A stretch of 64,000 nt of DNA from Sarocladium kiliense (Eukaryota > Ascomycota > Sordariomycetes > Hypocreales > Sarocladiaceae). The notes beneath the pieces are model-generated. The model had not been told where the DNA came from, made no database searches, and saw nothing but the letters and a program-made list of their open reading frames with translations. Location: positions 1,488,001 to 1,552,000 of the forward strand of contig JAUZTG010000041.1 of NCBI GenBank assembly GCA_030734395.1. The letters are read 5' to 3'. Both the position numbers and the translations under genes were made by a program. The first letter of the stretch is position 1. Each line of letters begins with the position of its first letter. Below are positions 47,226 through 57,732 of the stretch, one piece after another.

Positions 47226-48259
47226 ATGGTTAAATATGTCATCACGCCCTGGCGTGATCGAGCAGAGCTACTGATGGTGAAGGATCAGTTCTGCATGGAT
47301 GACCCGGCACCAAAAGGCGTGCAAGCAGAGTCTGCGACTCAACTTGAAGCACGACGGATACAAAAGCGCAAAGATCAGCACGCTGCCGTAGCTCGCGTGG
47401 CCATGTGGATGCAGAGAGGCAACTGTCCTCATCTTGTTGAGTCTACTGCCCTTCTCACGGCTGCAGTCCTGAGTGACGAGGAGGCAAGTGATGAGAACGC
47501 TGCCTCCTCGTCCTACGCTTTACGGGCTGCCTATTCAGCAGCCTTCAGCCGGTCAGTGCTCTGGAAACCACTGCATCAAGATTGTGGACAATGAGGCTAA
47601 TTAAGCGCAGTTTTGTGACTGGTCTGCTTGACGGCCATCAAGACAAGCAGCGCAAGCAGAGCATGTATGCTGTGGCCAAGACCGTCGGACTCCCAGCTAC
47701 ATTTGTCGAGTTGCGTCACCAGTCCACACACGAACAGCTCCCATCTCTCGCAAAACTAAGAGATGCAGCCCGCAAAGGTCGCGACTACATCTGGGATTAC
47801 TACTGGAAGAACCTGGAGGACGAACCACCACAACCCTCAGCAGTCAGTACCTCGGGACGCAGCTCTGGGTCGAGCGACGATGATCCCTGCAAGACCACAG
47901 TGATGCTGTATCTAAGGGAATATAATCCAAGTAAACAGCAAGAACTCGTGGCAGAGATGTGCAGGCGATGGAAAGTGGATAGGCTGGAAGCAGCTGTGAA
48001 GGAGGTTCAAGGAAGATTGCCAGGCAACATGGCTTGGCTCAAGGGCATGCAGCTGGTAAGGGAGCTGAAAGCAAAGGAGGAGCACGACAAGGCCAACTCA
48101 AATGATACCCACGGGAAGAAGGAAGCAGATGACACAGCAGTGGAAGAGATGGATGTTGTGCAGGAAGCCGACACAGGCCAAGGGGCAGCTCGCTTCCGAA
48201 GCTTCGAAGGCGATTGGTCACCAAAACCAATCGGCGCCCTTATCCATGGCCGAAAGTAG
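47226..48259 (+). CDS. las1: Las1 family pre-rRNA ITS2 endonuclease subunit
   Basis: Las1 is the HEPN endoribonuclease that, with Grc3, cuts ITS2 of pre-rRNA in the nucleus or nucleolus. Exons are 47226-47551 and 47611-48259 (59-nt intron with GTCAGT donor), giving 324 aa. The start MVKYVITPWRDRAELLMVKDQF is the family N-terminus. The HEPN catalytic motif appears as ELRHQSTHEQLPSL (Arg144, His149), restored in frame by the splice at FSR/FVTGLLDG. The HEPN fold continues to YIWDYYWKNLEDE. The C-terminal third is charged and ends QEADTGQGAARFRSFEG...KPIGALIHGRK. This resembles the short conserved tail that contacts Grc3 in other Las1 proteins, by inference. Shorter than yeast Las1 (~500 aa), mainly in the linker. 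Confidence 0.9.
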
Positions 48260-48630
48260 TCAAAACCTGCGCTCAATCAAAACCCGTCCATAATTATTTC
48301 CCCCTTCATTCTTGATTTACCGGAAGAAATGATTTCTACGGGTGTCGTGAAGCTGTATCGTGTCACGTGGGGTCGTGTTGCCCCGGACGTGGAGATACCC
48401 GAGGAACGTCATGATGCGCATTACAAATCCCCGAGTCTCATCAACACTTACAGTATCTAGCCACACACGCCGTCACTTCCCTGATGAATCGCGTCATTAC
48501 AAGAAGTTTCTTCTCGAACCATCATATTCGTCATTCTTGGAACCTCGTCCAGCAATCGCTCGAAAGCGTCGGGTATCACGGCAATCACAGCACAGCTCCT
48601 CGCGGCTTAGCGAGAATTCACCGACGCGCA
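48260..48630. other. intergenic region between las1 and glo2
   Basis: About 370 bp between two plus-strand genes. It should hold the glo2 promoter. An open frame through it is out of frame with the glyoxalase start, so it is not a presequence. Nothing else seen. Confidence 0.5.
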
Positions 48631-49905
48631 ATGCATATCCAGTCGATACCCATGTGTGAGTAATTGTATCCAACAGAGCTTTGAATCAGATTCAAGATGA
48701 TGATAGCGAGCTGACATTCAATCCAAGGGGTGGGGAGCAGCAACAACTACGCGTACCTGGTAGTTGACGACAAGACCAAGGACGCAGTGATCATTGATCC
48801 GGCGAATCCTCCAGAGTATGAAATGAGCCCCATAGGAGTTTCTATCAAGCAGGATAATTGACAATGAGTAGGGTTGCCCCTGTTCTGAAGGAGGCTACTG
48901 AGGCTGGCAAAATCAATCTTACCGCCATCGTCAACACACATCAGTACGTCTTCCGCAATGCCATGGCGTAGCAGAGCAATACTGATGAACAGCTCAGCCA
49001 CTGGGATCATGCTGGAGGCAACAAGGGTTTGGTAAGGTGTCATACAGCCCCATGTCAGAGCGCCCCTGTCACTAACATGGCAATAGCTCAAGGAACTTGG
49101 CCTGGACAAGCTTGAGATCATTGGAGGCAAGGATTGCGAGGGTGTGACCAAGACGCCTAAGCATGGCGAGACCTTCAAGCTCGGTGATATCACCGTTAAG
49201 AGCGTGCACACACCTTGTCATACACAAGATAGCATTTGTTTCTACATGGAGGATGCCACCGGCAAGGCCGTCTTCACGGGCGACACCCTCTTCCATGGCG
49301 GTACGTTTTGGGGACTGACGATGGCTGAGTGAGTCGGGATTCACGCTGACAACTACTCGGGACTAGGATGTGGACGTTTCTTCGAAGGCAATGCTGAGGA
49401 AATGAACGAGGCTTTGAACAAGCGTCTTGCTGCCCTTCCCGACGAGACTAAGGTCTACGTACGTCTGCCCACAAGCACTTCGTGGCTTTCCCCAAGCACT
49501 GACCAATGTATAGTCTGGCCACGAGTACACGAAGTCCAACGTTAAGTTCGGAATCTCTGTTCTACAGAGCGATGCAGTCAAGGCATTGGAGTCGTTTGCA
49601 GAGAACAACAAGGTTACTACGGGCGCCTTTACCATTGGTGACGAGAAGGTGAGTTATCTGCCCTCACTCTGTGCATGAATTCGACGATTGCTTGGAACGG
49701 TGAACGTAAGACTGATGACCTTAACAGAAGCACAATGTGTTCATGAGACTGGACGTGAGTGACCCAGCCTCTCGCCAAGAGTTGTGACTGTAAATTCGAG
49801 ATACTGACGAAGTTGTAGGACCCCGAGATCCAGAAGGCCACTGGCGAGACGGAGTCTGTCGGCGTCATGGCAAAGCTGAGGGAGATGAAGAACAACTTCA
49901 AGTGA
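48631..49905 (+). CDS. glo2: glyoxalase II (hydroxyacylglutathione hydrolase)
   Basis: Metallo-beta-lactamase-fold enzyme hydrolysing S-D-lactoylglutathione to D-lactate and glutathione, the second step of methylglyoxal detoxification. Nine exons: 48631-48655, 48728-48815, 48872-48943, 48998-49031, 49087-49300, 49367-49458, 49514-49648, 49728-49754 and 49819-49905, giving 257 aa. Spliced start MHIQSIPMWVGSSNNYAYLV and length are typical. The metal site is THHHWDH (60-66), assembled across an intron. GDTLFHGGCGRFFEG and SGHEYTKSN supply later ligands and substrate contacts. The C-terminal KKHNVFMRLDDPEIQKATG and MAKLREMKNNFK match the glutathione-binding end. No presequence, so cytosolic. The intron density is high, with exons as short as 25, 27 and 34 nt. 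Confidence 0.95.
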
Positions 49906-50741
49906 GTATGTAATGAGTACTACCGCGCCGCAGCGGGCAGGTTTTTGACATGCCTCAGGCCATCAGACGCGAAGCTTTAAGCTGGATAACGTGTGTCATG
50001 GGTAACAAGCAAGGTTGGACATCTCTAGTCGCAGTATGTGGCCAACATCACTAGCCATATGATTCACTTCTACAGCAGTCACAATCTTCATGATATGTCT
50101 CCAAGAGAAGCTTGACATCGGCCGCAAAGGGCACGACACCGCTGGCCGCTCATCGGAAGCCGAGTTGTCAACTGACGAACCCAGCCGTATTTCCATTTTG
50201 CTTCACTGTCCACACTTCCTCGCCCTGGTACGTTGGGGGCGGGAAGCTCTAGCATTTTTAGAAGCCATGTTGCGAAGGAAGAAATTCCCTGCTCTCCATC
50301 CGTGTGACCTGATGAACTCTGTTGCTGGAAGCCATGTTCGACGAGACTCGGCCGCGACACCTTGGTAGAATGGGATTTTCTTGTAGGATCTTCGACCATC
50401 TGGGTTGAGACGAGGTGTGCGTCGGGGGTAGAGAACGTTGAGGACGCGTTGAGACGATGTACAGAAACTATTCTGCATCGAGGCCTGACGCAAGCAGAGC
50501 GAAATTGGTCTGTTGAGGGGATGGAGGTTGTTGGAGGGAGGAGAAGTTCAGGTAGTGGAAAGAATTGGATTTTACACACGATTGGGGTGAAAGTGGATGC
50601 ACCGTCCGTATAGTGCTAATTGGAATCGCACTGTACTCCAATACACTGTACGGACTTCACCTCCATCATTCACGTCACTGGTTATCACAAAGCAACGACC
50701 ACAAAGGACCAGCCTACGCGCTCGTTCGCACACCCGCAAAA
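49906..50741. other. intergenic region between glo2 and the EF-hand gene
   Basis: About 840 bp. The part 50500-50590 read on the minus strand is strongly pyrimidine-rich, like a leader, and precedes a small minus-strand frame listed separately. Otherwise only promoter and 3' end sequence is expected. Confidence 0.45.
50203..50478 (-). CDS. possible small basic protein (91 aa), uncertain
   Basis: Minus-strand frame from ATG at 50478 (MQNSFCTSSQRVLNVLYPR...) to 50203, Arg/Lys-rich with few acidic residues. A CT-rich, leader-like stretch lies just upstream on this strand. The frame would share a bidirectional promoter of under 270 bp with the EF-hand gene. Small basic proteins with few acidic residues at the N-terminus can be mitochondrial, but I recognise no ribosomal or other family. 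A spliced alternative in other frames is possible. Could be chance. Confidence 0.3.
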   Translation of the reverse strand: MQNSFCTSSQRVLNVLYPRRTPRLNPDGRRSYKKIPFYQGVAAESRRTWLPATEFIRSHGWRAGNFFLRNMASKNARASRPQRTRARKCGQ

Positions 50742-51512
50742 ATGGTAAGTATGCCCCCCCGGACTACGATCAAAGAGCATACAGCTCTCCTGTTCATCCC
50801 ATCGCTAACCATGTCTTCTTGCTCCGAATCGCAGCCTCCCCGGCGCAAACCAGGTGGCGCTGCAGCGTCCTCCTCGACAACGACACCCAAGCCACGCCTC
50901 TCGAAGCTCGCGAAGGAACACAATGTCACGGCGCAAGAAGAGGGCGAGATAAAAGAGGCGTACAGCCTCTTCTCGGAACCGATGGACGGAGAGAAAAACG
51001 GCGTGCTCCCCATTAACGATCTTAAATCGGCGCTCATGTAAGTGCACCACATCCTTCTTCCTCCCTCGCCGAAGAGAAGACGGAACCCGAGCTGACATGT
51101 CCTCAATATCAGAGCCCTCGGAATCCCTCCAACCCCATCCGAGCTCAAAGAGTTCATCTCCATTCTCGACCCCGACTCCGACGGCTACGCCACCTACGAA
51201 CCCTTCTTCGCCATCTGCGCCCTCAAATTCCACGCGCGCGCAGACCGCAACGACGACGAGGCGCACAGACAAGAACTCGAAGACGCATTCGCGTTGTTCA
51301 CACGTGGCGGCGCCGGCGGTGCCGCTGCTGCACCCGCGGATGTGATCACGCTTGCGCACTTGAGGCGCGTGGCGGCGGTGTTGAAGGAGGATGTGGATGA
51401 GGAGTTGCTGAAGGATATGATTTTGGAGGCGAATGGGGGACAGGGCGTTGTGAGGGGGGTAGGGATGGACGAGTTTGATGGGGTGATGAGGAGTGCGGGA
51501 GTTTGGAGGTGA
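50742..51512 (+). CDS. EF-hand (calmodulin/centrin-like) calcium-binding protein
   Basis: Calmodulin-superfamily protein of 201 aa. Exons are 50742-50744 (only the ATG), 50835-51037 and 51113-51512. The spliced N-terminus is MPPRRKPGGAAASSS. A basic disordered ~35-residue tail is followed by EGEIKEAYSLFSEPMDGEKNG (a degenerate first EF loop), then SALIALGIPPTPSELKEFI and the canonical loop DPDSDGYATYEPF. The C-terminal lobe (EDAFALFTRGGAGG...) keeps the helix pattern, but its loops lack standard Ca ligands, so probably only one loop binds calcium well. The first intron (90 nt, branch GCTAAC) is divisible by three. Its retention would add 30 residues without a stop. The N-terminal tail resembles centrin/Cdc31 architecture more than calmodulin, but I cannot assign a specific orthologue. 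Confidence 0.83.
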
Positions 51513-52000
51513 TGAAGCTATAGGACGGCATATGTCCGAGCCTATTTTTTCGTGTGTATGATTTATGAGGTCTGGATTTGGCTGTGGCTATTTGCTTTTC
51601 GTGGACGGTGTTAGGGGGCATGGCGTTCGGTGGAATCAGTTTATATAGCTGGCGCTCCAGCTGGGGCTCCTTGTATCATTGGGGGTAGTCTAAGGAGAAG
51701 GACAGTTTGATCATTAGCCTTCCTGCTCTAGCTTCACGTTGGTACACCAGACGGCATTGCTTGTTGTTGCTTTATGGCCTTAATGTCGCAAAAAGCTTCG
51801 CTAAGGTAATTGAAGATGCGCCAACTGCTGCTCCATATTGCAACCAGATCCCGGAAGTGGTCCATCACCTTCCTTTGGAAATCCTCTATCTGTCCAAATC
51901 AAGCATGTATGATAATCAAACGCCGCTGATGATAGCCTTCAACATGTCATTCTCTCTTTCCACCTCACTCTCCTTTCCTTCCAAACAATCCCAATAATCC
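51513..52000. other. convergent intergenic region
   Basis: About 490 bp between the 3' ends of the EF-hand and eIF4E-like genes. No conserved frame, RNA or repeat seen. Confidence 0.5.
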
Positions 52001-52910
52001 TCATGCAGATGGAGGATTCACAGCGACTTCAGGTGCCGGAGCGGCATCAGCTGCACCACCACCACCATTCTCCCCTGCCGCTGCTTTCTTCGCAGCCTCC
52101 TCCTCCCTCTTCTTCTGCGAATCAAGCACAGCCTGCAGCTCCGGCGGGGCCTTGAATCCAGCGTGATCCGAGTGCTTCTTGTAGAAATAGTTGTCCGGCC
52201 GGGGACGCACGTCGTCGGGAAGGGCCTCGAGGAGGCAGCGTAAGATGCCGTCGACGGACTTCTTCTTGGAGGAGTCGCGGTGCCAAACGGTAATCAGGTG
52301 GGAGGTGAAGCGAATGGAGAGGCCGACGCCGCAGAGTTGGTCGCCTACGAGTGAGCAGCCATGTTAGTCTCGTGTGTCTTTCTGTGATCCCAACGGGTCT
52401 TCGAGGATTGCACATACCTTCCTCGAGCGCACCCTCGAATGACTCGCCGATAGCAAGCATCTGGACCTGCTCCCAGACAACCCTCCCCTGGTTCTTAGGA
52501 ATGCGAAACGTCCAACTGCCACCATGCAAGTTCCGTCTGTCCTCCCAAATCGGCCTGAATCCCTCCTTGAACAAATAAATACTCTCCCTCATCTTCATCT
52601 GTTCAATCGGGGTATTATTCGAGTACCGCCAGAAGTCCTGGACGGACTCGATCCTCTCGCCCAGCTGTTCGAGGTTGGCCGTGTAGTCCTCTGTGCCGCC
52701 GCTGGTCTGCTGTTGCTGCTGCTGCTGCTTATTGTCCTCATGCTTGTCAAAGTACACGTTCCAGTAGTGTTGTGTCGGCAGGGCGCGCATGGTCTTCATG
52801 AAGTTGACTTTCGCATCGTCGCGCTGCTCTGCGGGGGAGTTTGCGCTGGAGCTCTGGGATAGACTGGAGAGGCCATGTGTGAAGAGCGGAGGGCCACGTT
52901 TTTGGGCCAT
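52001..52910 (-). CDS. eIF4E-family cap-binding protein with N-terminal poly-Gln
   Basis: Translation initiation factor 4E-like protein of 278 aa. Exons (minus) are 52910-52418 and 52344-52001 (73-nt intron). The core shows HYWNVYFDKHED, VQDFWRYSNN, ESIYLFKEGFRPIWED (the second cap-stacking Trp), GGSWTFRI, GDQLCGVGLSIR and ITVWHRDSS. The position of the first cap-stacking Trp appears to be Tyr (DYTANLEQL). That would place it outside canonical class I eIF4E, among 4EHP/eIF4E3-like variants; this is inference from hand alignment. A seven-Gln tract encoded by CAG-type codons (about 52707-52730) is inserted before that position. The C-terminal ~45 residues are Ala/Glu/Gly/Pro-rich and disordered. 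The start MAQKRGPPLF was chosen as the first ATG. Confidence 0.88.
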
Positions 52911-53886
52911 GATGTGTGTTGGATGTGTATCCTTTCTTGTTCCTTGACTTGAACGAAAGAGATGAGGAACCACAGAGAGAACGCCGTGGATGGCGAGAGG
53001 GATGGATATGAATGAAGTAAGAGCTGTCCCCTGATGCTCAGCTCAGACGAGGCTGGAGAATGACGATGGCGGGGGGGGGGGGTTCAGTGTTTAAGGTGTC
53101 ACTACAATCAGGCATCGTAGGGGGCATCGGGGCCACTGTGGAGGCAGATTCCAGGGGAAACCTTCAGCAGGACAGGGGACCTGGGAAACGTCCAAGAAAT
53201 GGGAAGGAGGGGCACGGCTCGGCCCAGGCAAACCCGCTGTAGCTGCTGCGTCTCAGGCATCTCAGACACCGCCAGGCTCGGGGCGGTTGATGCCACTATA
53301 ATAAGAGATATGTAGTATACAGTACTCCAAATATGTTTCCGACTAGGCACTTGACTACACTGAAGTTGCACATGGCCAAGTGAAAACTGTTAGCCACGGC
53401 AAGACACACCCGTCTCGCTCCTAACAATGTGTTTCCCATACGCTGCTGAAGCTTGGACCATACTGTTCCTGAGCTTATATCCGCCCCCTGGTCGTACTGT
53501 CAGTGCACAACTCTCGTCTGAAACGAAACCCCCTGGGCCACGGTAGAAGCCTCACTCTGATACCGACCCCCGTCTCGGCCTATCGACACGTTCAGATCCC
53601 TTCCAGCCAGTGAATGATTGACGAACTGAACACGACCAGACGATCAAACCATGGTTCACCTCTCCTTCTCGATGTAATCCCGCGGCTGGCCCGCTAACCG
53701 TCCGCCACCATCACCAGCTTAGACCTCTTCCGTCTGCTAAGGCATGGATTCATACTGTTTACTGGTGTGTGTGTTCCATTGGACTACCAAAGATGCTAGA
53801 AACCAGAAGTCAATCTACTCCCTAAACGCCGTGCTGCCCATCCAGAAGGTCGTCATCGAATCGTGGTACTGCCTGCTTCCCCTGCC
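52911..53886. other. intergenic region with a G12 run
   Basis: Between the eIF4E-like start and the kinesin 3' end, both minus strand. It should hold the eIF4E-like promoter. A run of twelve G occupies 53071-53082. No gene seen. Confidence 0.5.
53071..53082. repeat. G12 homopolymer run
   Basis: Twelve consecutive G residues upstream of the eIF4E-like gene. Such runs are also prone to length error in assemblies. Confidence 0.85.
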
Positions 53887-55628
53887 TCAGACATTCTCCC
53901 TCGCTCCCAGCGGCATCCGAGCACTCTCTTCGTCCTTGAATCTCGATAAGTCCCCTCCAATCAGTTTCCTCAAGTTGCCCATGTCCTGCAAGTATCTCTT
54001 CATCTCCTCCTGCAGCTCATCCTCGCCGTACGCTGTACTCTCCGATTCATAGCCTTCTCCATCGTCCTCCTCATCTTCGTAGCTGTCACCACCATCCGAA
54101 TATACCTCGGCGTTCTCCTTGTCTTCGTAGTCCTCCACACCGGTCTTCTTGACAGCAACCGCGGGGATCGGGTTTTTGATACTTTCGATAGCCAGCTTGA
54201 GGTGCAGCTTGAGCGCCTCATTCTCTGTCTGCAGCTTCTTGATCTTGCTCTCAGCCACCATGCTGCGCTCCTCCATCATCCGTTGCATCATCGCCACACG
54301 GTCCTGGTACTCCTCAAGTCTCTCCTCTGCCTCCTTGGCGTTCTTCTCACGCTGCCGTGAATCAGACACAGATAGCTGAAGAACCCGAATCTCTTCGGCC
54401 ATTGCCGCGATCTGTGCGTCGCGTTCGGCGGTAGAGATGTGGTCTTGGTTGACGATAGCACGAGTACGTATCCTCTTGGCTTGGTCGGCATAGCGCAGTG
54501 TGGAAAGAGTCTCTTCGTAATCAGATGGGGCGATGCAGGCAATCATGGCCGTCTTGCTGTTGCCGCCCAGCGAGTCCTTCAGGAGCCAGGTGAGAATCGA
54601 GTCACGGTACGGCACCACGTCCTTCCGCTTGCCTGATCTGAGCTGCTTCGGATCCGCCAGTGCTGCAATCACTCGGCCTAACGTGGTGAGCGACTTGTTG
54701 ATGTTGCTACCCTCTCGCAGTCTAGCTCCCGTAGCTTCCGTTGCCTTGGCCCTCTCACTGCCTGCCAAATCCACCAACCGAATACGAGAGCTTCGTTCGG
54801 TGGTCTCGTCCGTCTCCATGTCGTGGTGAATCTGCTTCAGCATGATAGTGAAGACCGCGTGACTTCGGCTACTAGTGTCGTTCATCTTGGTGCTGGCCGT
54901 TGTGCGGGAGGCATCACCGTTCTTCATGTAGCGCAGGATCTCATCAATGTTGCGCACCGGCACCTCTGTCAGATCCTTGACATAAGGCCCCTCCGTCGGC
55001 GACTCTCGAATTTTGAGATAGTTGGCTGGCTTGTTGGGGACGACAGGAACCAGCAGATCTCGGACGTGCTCGTTGTATACCTCAAAGTAGGAGACACGAA
55101 CATTGTAGGCAATATTTGAGTCCTCATTCTGAGCAGCGTCGATCCGCTCGAAGAGATCCTCGCATGTTCGTGGAATAAGGCCAGGTTGGTCAGGCGTGCC
55201 CATCATGGTGTAACTCTTACCAGAGCCGGTCTGACCGTAGGCGAAGATGCAGGTATGGTAGCCCTCGAAGTTGTGATCAAGAAACTCCTCACCAAGACTG
55301 TTGTATACGTCTTCTTGATGTGCGTAGTGGGCGTCGTCGGTGTTGTGGCTCCAGAAAGAGTTATCAAAGGTGAACTTCTTGTCCTCGATGACCTTGCGGG
55401 CCTTGATGTTGATCTTGCTGCTGGAGAGCTCGTCGTCGTCGGGCGGGTAGAGGGTGGTGACCTGGGTGATTGGGTCCATGCCGATTAGACATTTTGTTCG
55501 CTTCTCAAGCTCTGCGAGGGGTTGTCAACAATGGTCACTGGTGAAGTTTGGCAAGGTTTCCGGGACTGACCTCTCTTGAGAAAAGCTCTGACACGCACGA
55601 CGACGCGGACATTGCCGCCTCCGTCCAT
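53887..55628 (-). CDS. short kinesin-3 motor protein
   Basis: Plus-end microtubule motor of the kinesin-3 (Unc104/KIF1) family. Exons (minus) are 55628-55571 and 55511-53887 (59-nt intron, GTCAGT donor), giving 560 aa from MDGGGNVRVVVRVRAFLKR. The splice restores RELEKRTKCLIGMDP. The motor has P-loop GQTGSGKS (~112-119), NDTSSRSHAVF (switch I), LVDLAGSER (switch II), SNINKSLTTLGRVIAAL and VPYRDSILTWLLKDSLGGNS. The neck and a coiled coil follow (VAMMQRMMEERSMV..., TENEALKLHLK), then an acidic stretch and a short tail ending PLGARENV. There is no FHA, long stalk or PH domain, so it resembles the truncated fungal kinesin-3 (Neurospora NKIN3, Aspergillus UncB) rather than full-length Unc104. The frame is open upstream to an ATG at 55748, so a 40-residue longer N-terminus is possible. 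Confidence 0.9.
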
Positions 55629-56600
55629 CCTGGCGAGCATTGGGACGCTCCCATCGCGTGAACGCAAGGACGGGGTGGAGGCAGACGAGCGGACGGTGCG
55701 GGCGTCCGACGCGGCGAGGGTGGAAGCAATTCGGGGATCGAGACCCATGGCGAGCAGTAACTCATGAAGATCAAGAAGAGCCTGCTGCGAGCGTTGGCGG
55801 AGAATCAAGTACATTAGTAGTACCTGGCATTTGTCGCAGGCGGCATGGGGCTGCTTGCTATGGTTGGGATTTGTTTACTGGGGGACCTTGTCGCTGTTGC
55901 CGGGGTAAACGGGGGCCCTCTTGCCTGAAGCAGCGCTTTTAGGGCGGAGCTCGGACTTGGGCTGCGCAGCGCTGGTGCTGAGCCACAGAAGCTATCAGCC
56001 ACAGTCGGCTGGGAGCTTCAGCCACCTGTCAGTCACTTCAGTATGCGACCCGTAACGTAATCAGCACTTGAACCAGAGTTGGACCCAGGATGCAGCGAAT
56101 GAACTATCAAAAGGCCGAAAAAAATTCGGAAAACTCCATAAGGAAGCTGAGAAAATATCGAAAAACCAGGCACAAGATGAATTGTTTATTTGCGACACTT
56201 TGCAAGTGGTTGGATGCCCAACACGCACTTCGCGGCCCCCAAACACAAACCCAATGCAGCAGCCAGCAGCGCGTCCAGCTACTATACCGCCCCACTGTAT
56301 CAACGTAGCTGAAGCTCCCTATTGGCCTGGCGCATTAACTCTCCCATCTGCAGCACATCAGTCGGTTTGTGTCGCGTCTGCTTCACCCGCGGTTCCCGCC
56401 TCCCACTCCCACCCGACTGCTCTTGTTCTTCTGTTCTCCCATTCTCTTTCCTCCCCATACAAAATTCATCTTTCGGCCTTCACGTTCGTCTCGCCGATTT
56501 CCCTCACTCTTGCGACATCAAGGAAGCACCGTAACTTTTCGAGGTCGCTTGCTTTCTCTCCTTCTTGCGCCCCGCCAGTCATCGCAACGCGACTTACACC
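55629..56600. other. divergent promoter region of kinesin and AT-hook genes
   Basis: About 970 bp. A pyrimidine-rich block at 56395-56570 precedes the AT-hook gene and looks like its leader. Open frames through it have low-complexity Pro/Ser/Phe content and no family. No other gene seen. Confidence 0.5.
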
Positions 56601-57345
56601 ATGGCACGAACCAAGGACGATGTTCAAAAGGCCGCCGCCGCCGCCGCCACAACGACCCCCTCCGACGAAACCAAGCGTCGCGGTCGCCCCCAGAAGGAAG
56701 TCACTGATGCTGATACCGGTGCTGGTGTGAAGAAAGCTCCTGGCAAGCGCGGGCGTCCTGCTGGTACTGGCACGAAGCCCAAGCCTGCGACAACTGCCGC
56801 TGCGGATGGCACCGCTAAGCGACGTGGCCGGCCCCCGGGTTCCACGAACAAGACCAAGACACCTGGTACCAAGACCTCCAAGGGTTCTTCATCGGCAGCA
56901 AACCGCCTCCGCGAGTTCCTTCCTGCGATTCCTTCAGAAGAGAAGACCACTGGTGCCGACCGCCGGAGGGCCAAGATGGCAGGCAACAAGCTCGAGATGC
57001 TCCCCGATGTCAAGAAGGTCGTGAACCCCAACGATGGCCGTCGCAAGAACAAGGGTCCTCCCAAGGGCGTCACCCCAAAGAAGAACGCATCCTCTCCTCT
57101 CAAGCGGGATTCTCCTGCTGTCGGTAAGGCCTCTAATCCTGTTGGCGCTGCTGGTGAATGAAACGTCGAGTAAAGTCTTTCTCGTGCATTCACTCCCATG
57201 GAAAGAAGCCAGGCCCCCTGATCAAGAAGAACGTCAGCTTAACCATGAAAGCGTGATAGCCACTACCAATAAGAAGAGCGAAGCTGGCAAAGAGAATACG
57301 TCCCAAACACCGCGGTTCGGTGGACTTAAGAATATGTTTGGCTGA
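56601..57345 (+). CDS. AT-hook DNA-binding protein, 3' exon structure uncertain
   Basis: Small basic nuclear protein with at least three AT-hooks, minor-groove-binding RGRP cores: KRRGRPQK, GKRGRPAG and KRRGRPPG, all in the first ~80 residues. Start ATG at 56601 has the context CACCATGGC. The frame runs unspliced to a TGA at 57159-57161 (186 aa). However, GTAAGG at about 57124 and GTGAAT at about 57152 are possible donors. Downstream sequence to 57345 contains coding-looking segments in two frames: one reading GKKPGPLIKKNVSLTMKA, the other ending KENTSQTPRFGGLKNMFG. A spliced protein of about 200-235 aa ending at 57345 is therefore likely, but I could not fix the junctions. It probably acts in chromatin; the target is unknown. 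Confidence 0.72.
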
Positions 57346-57732
57346 CCACTGGGCTGGGGAAGGGCCACTGTTGAGCTATGAATGCGACCAATTGGTAAAT
57401 AGCGTCTTGGGCAAGATGATATATTCTTATGGCGACAATTTGATGAGAGGATCACGACAGAGGCTAACATGTCGCTTCATTATTGTTGCTACGGCTGGGC
57501 CTCATCAAGGTAGTCAGCTCGAACTGCCTGCAATATGTCTTGTGCGGAGACGACCTGAGGATATCTTTTTGCAGGGCCTGGAGGGTTGACAAATCATGTC
57601 ACGTCGGGTCATTTTGACAAGCGAACAACTGTATATTACACTTTGAGCGAACTTGTACGGCTTGCTATATTTCTTCGCGAGGAGGCGTCTGGGCCACCAA
57701 TGTACTATGCCTGTACCTCAGAGAAGATCTAA
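57346..57732. other. convergent intergenic region
   Basis: About 390 bp between converging 3' ends. Nothing beyond untranslated sequence seen. Confidence 0.5.

Noticed and set aside
48360..48659. Possible mitochondrial presequence on glyoxalase II
   Set aside because: The open frame upstream is out of frame with the MHIQSIPMW start and cannot be joined to it without a splice I can support.
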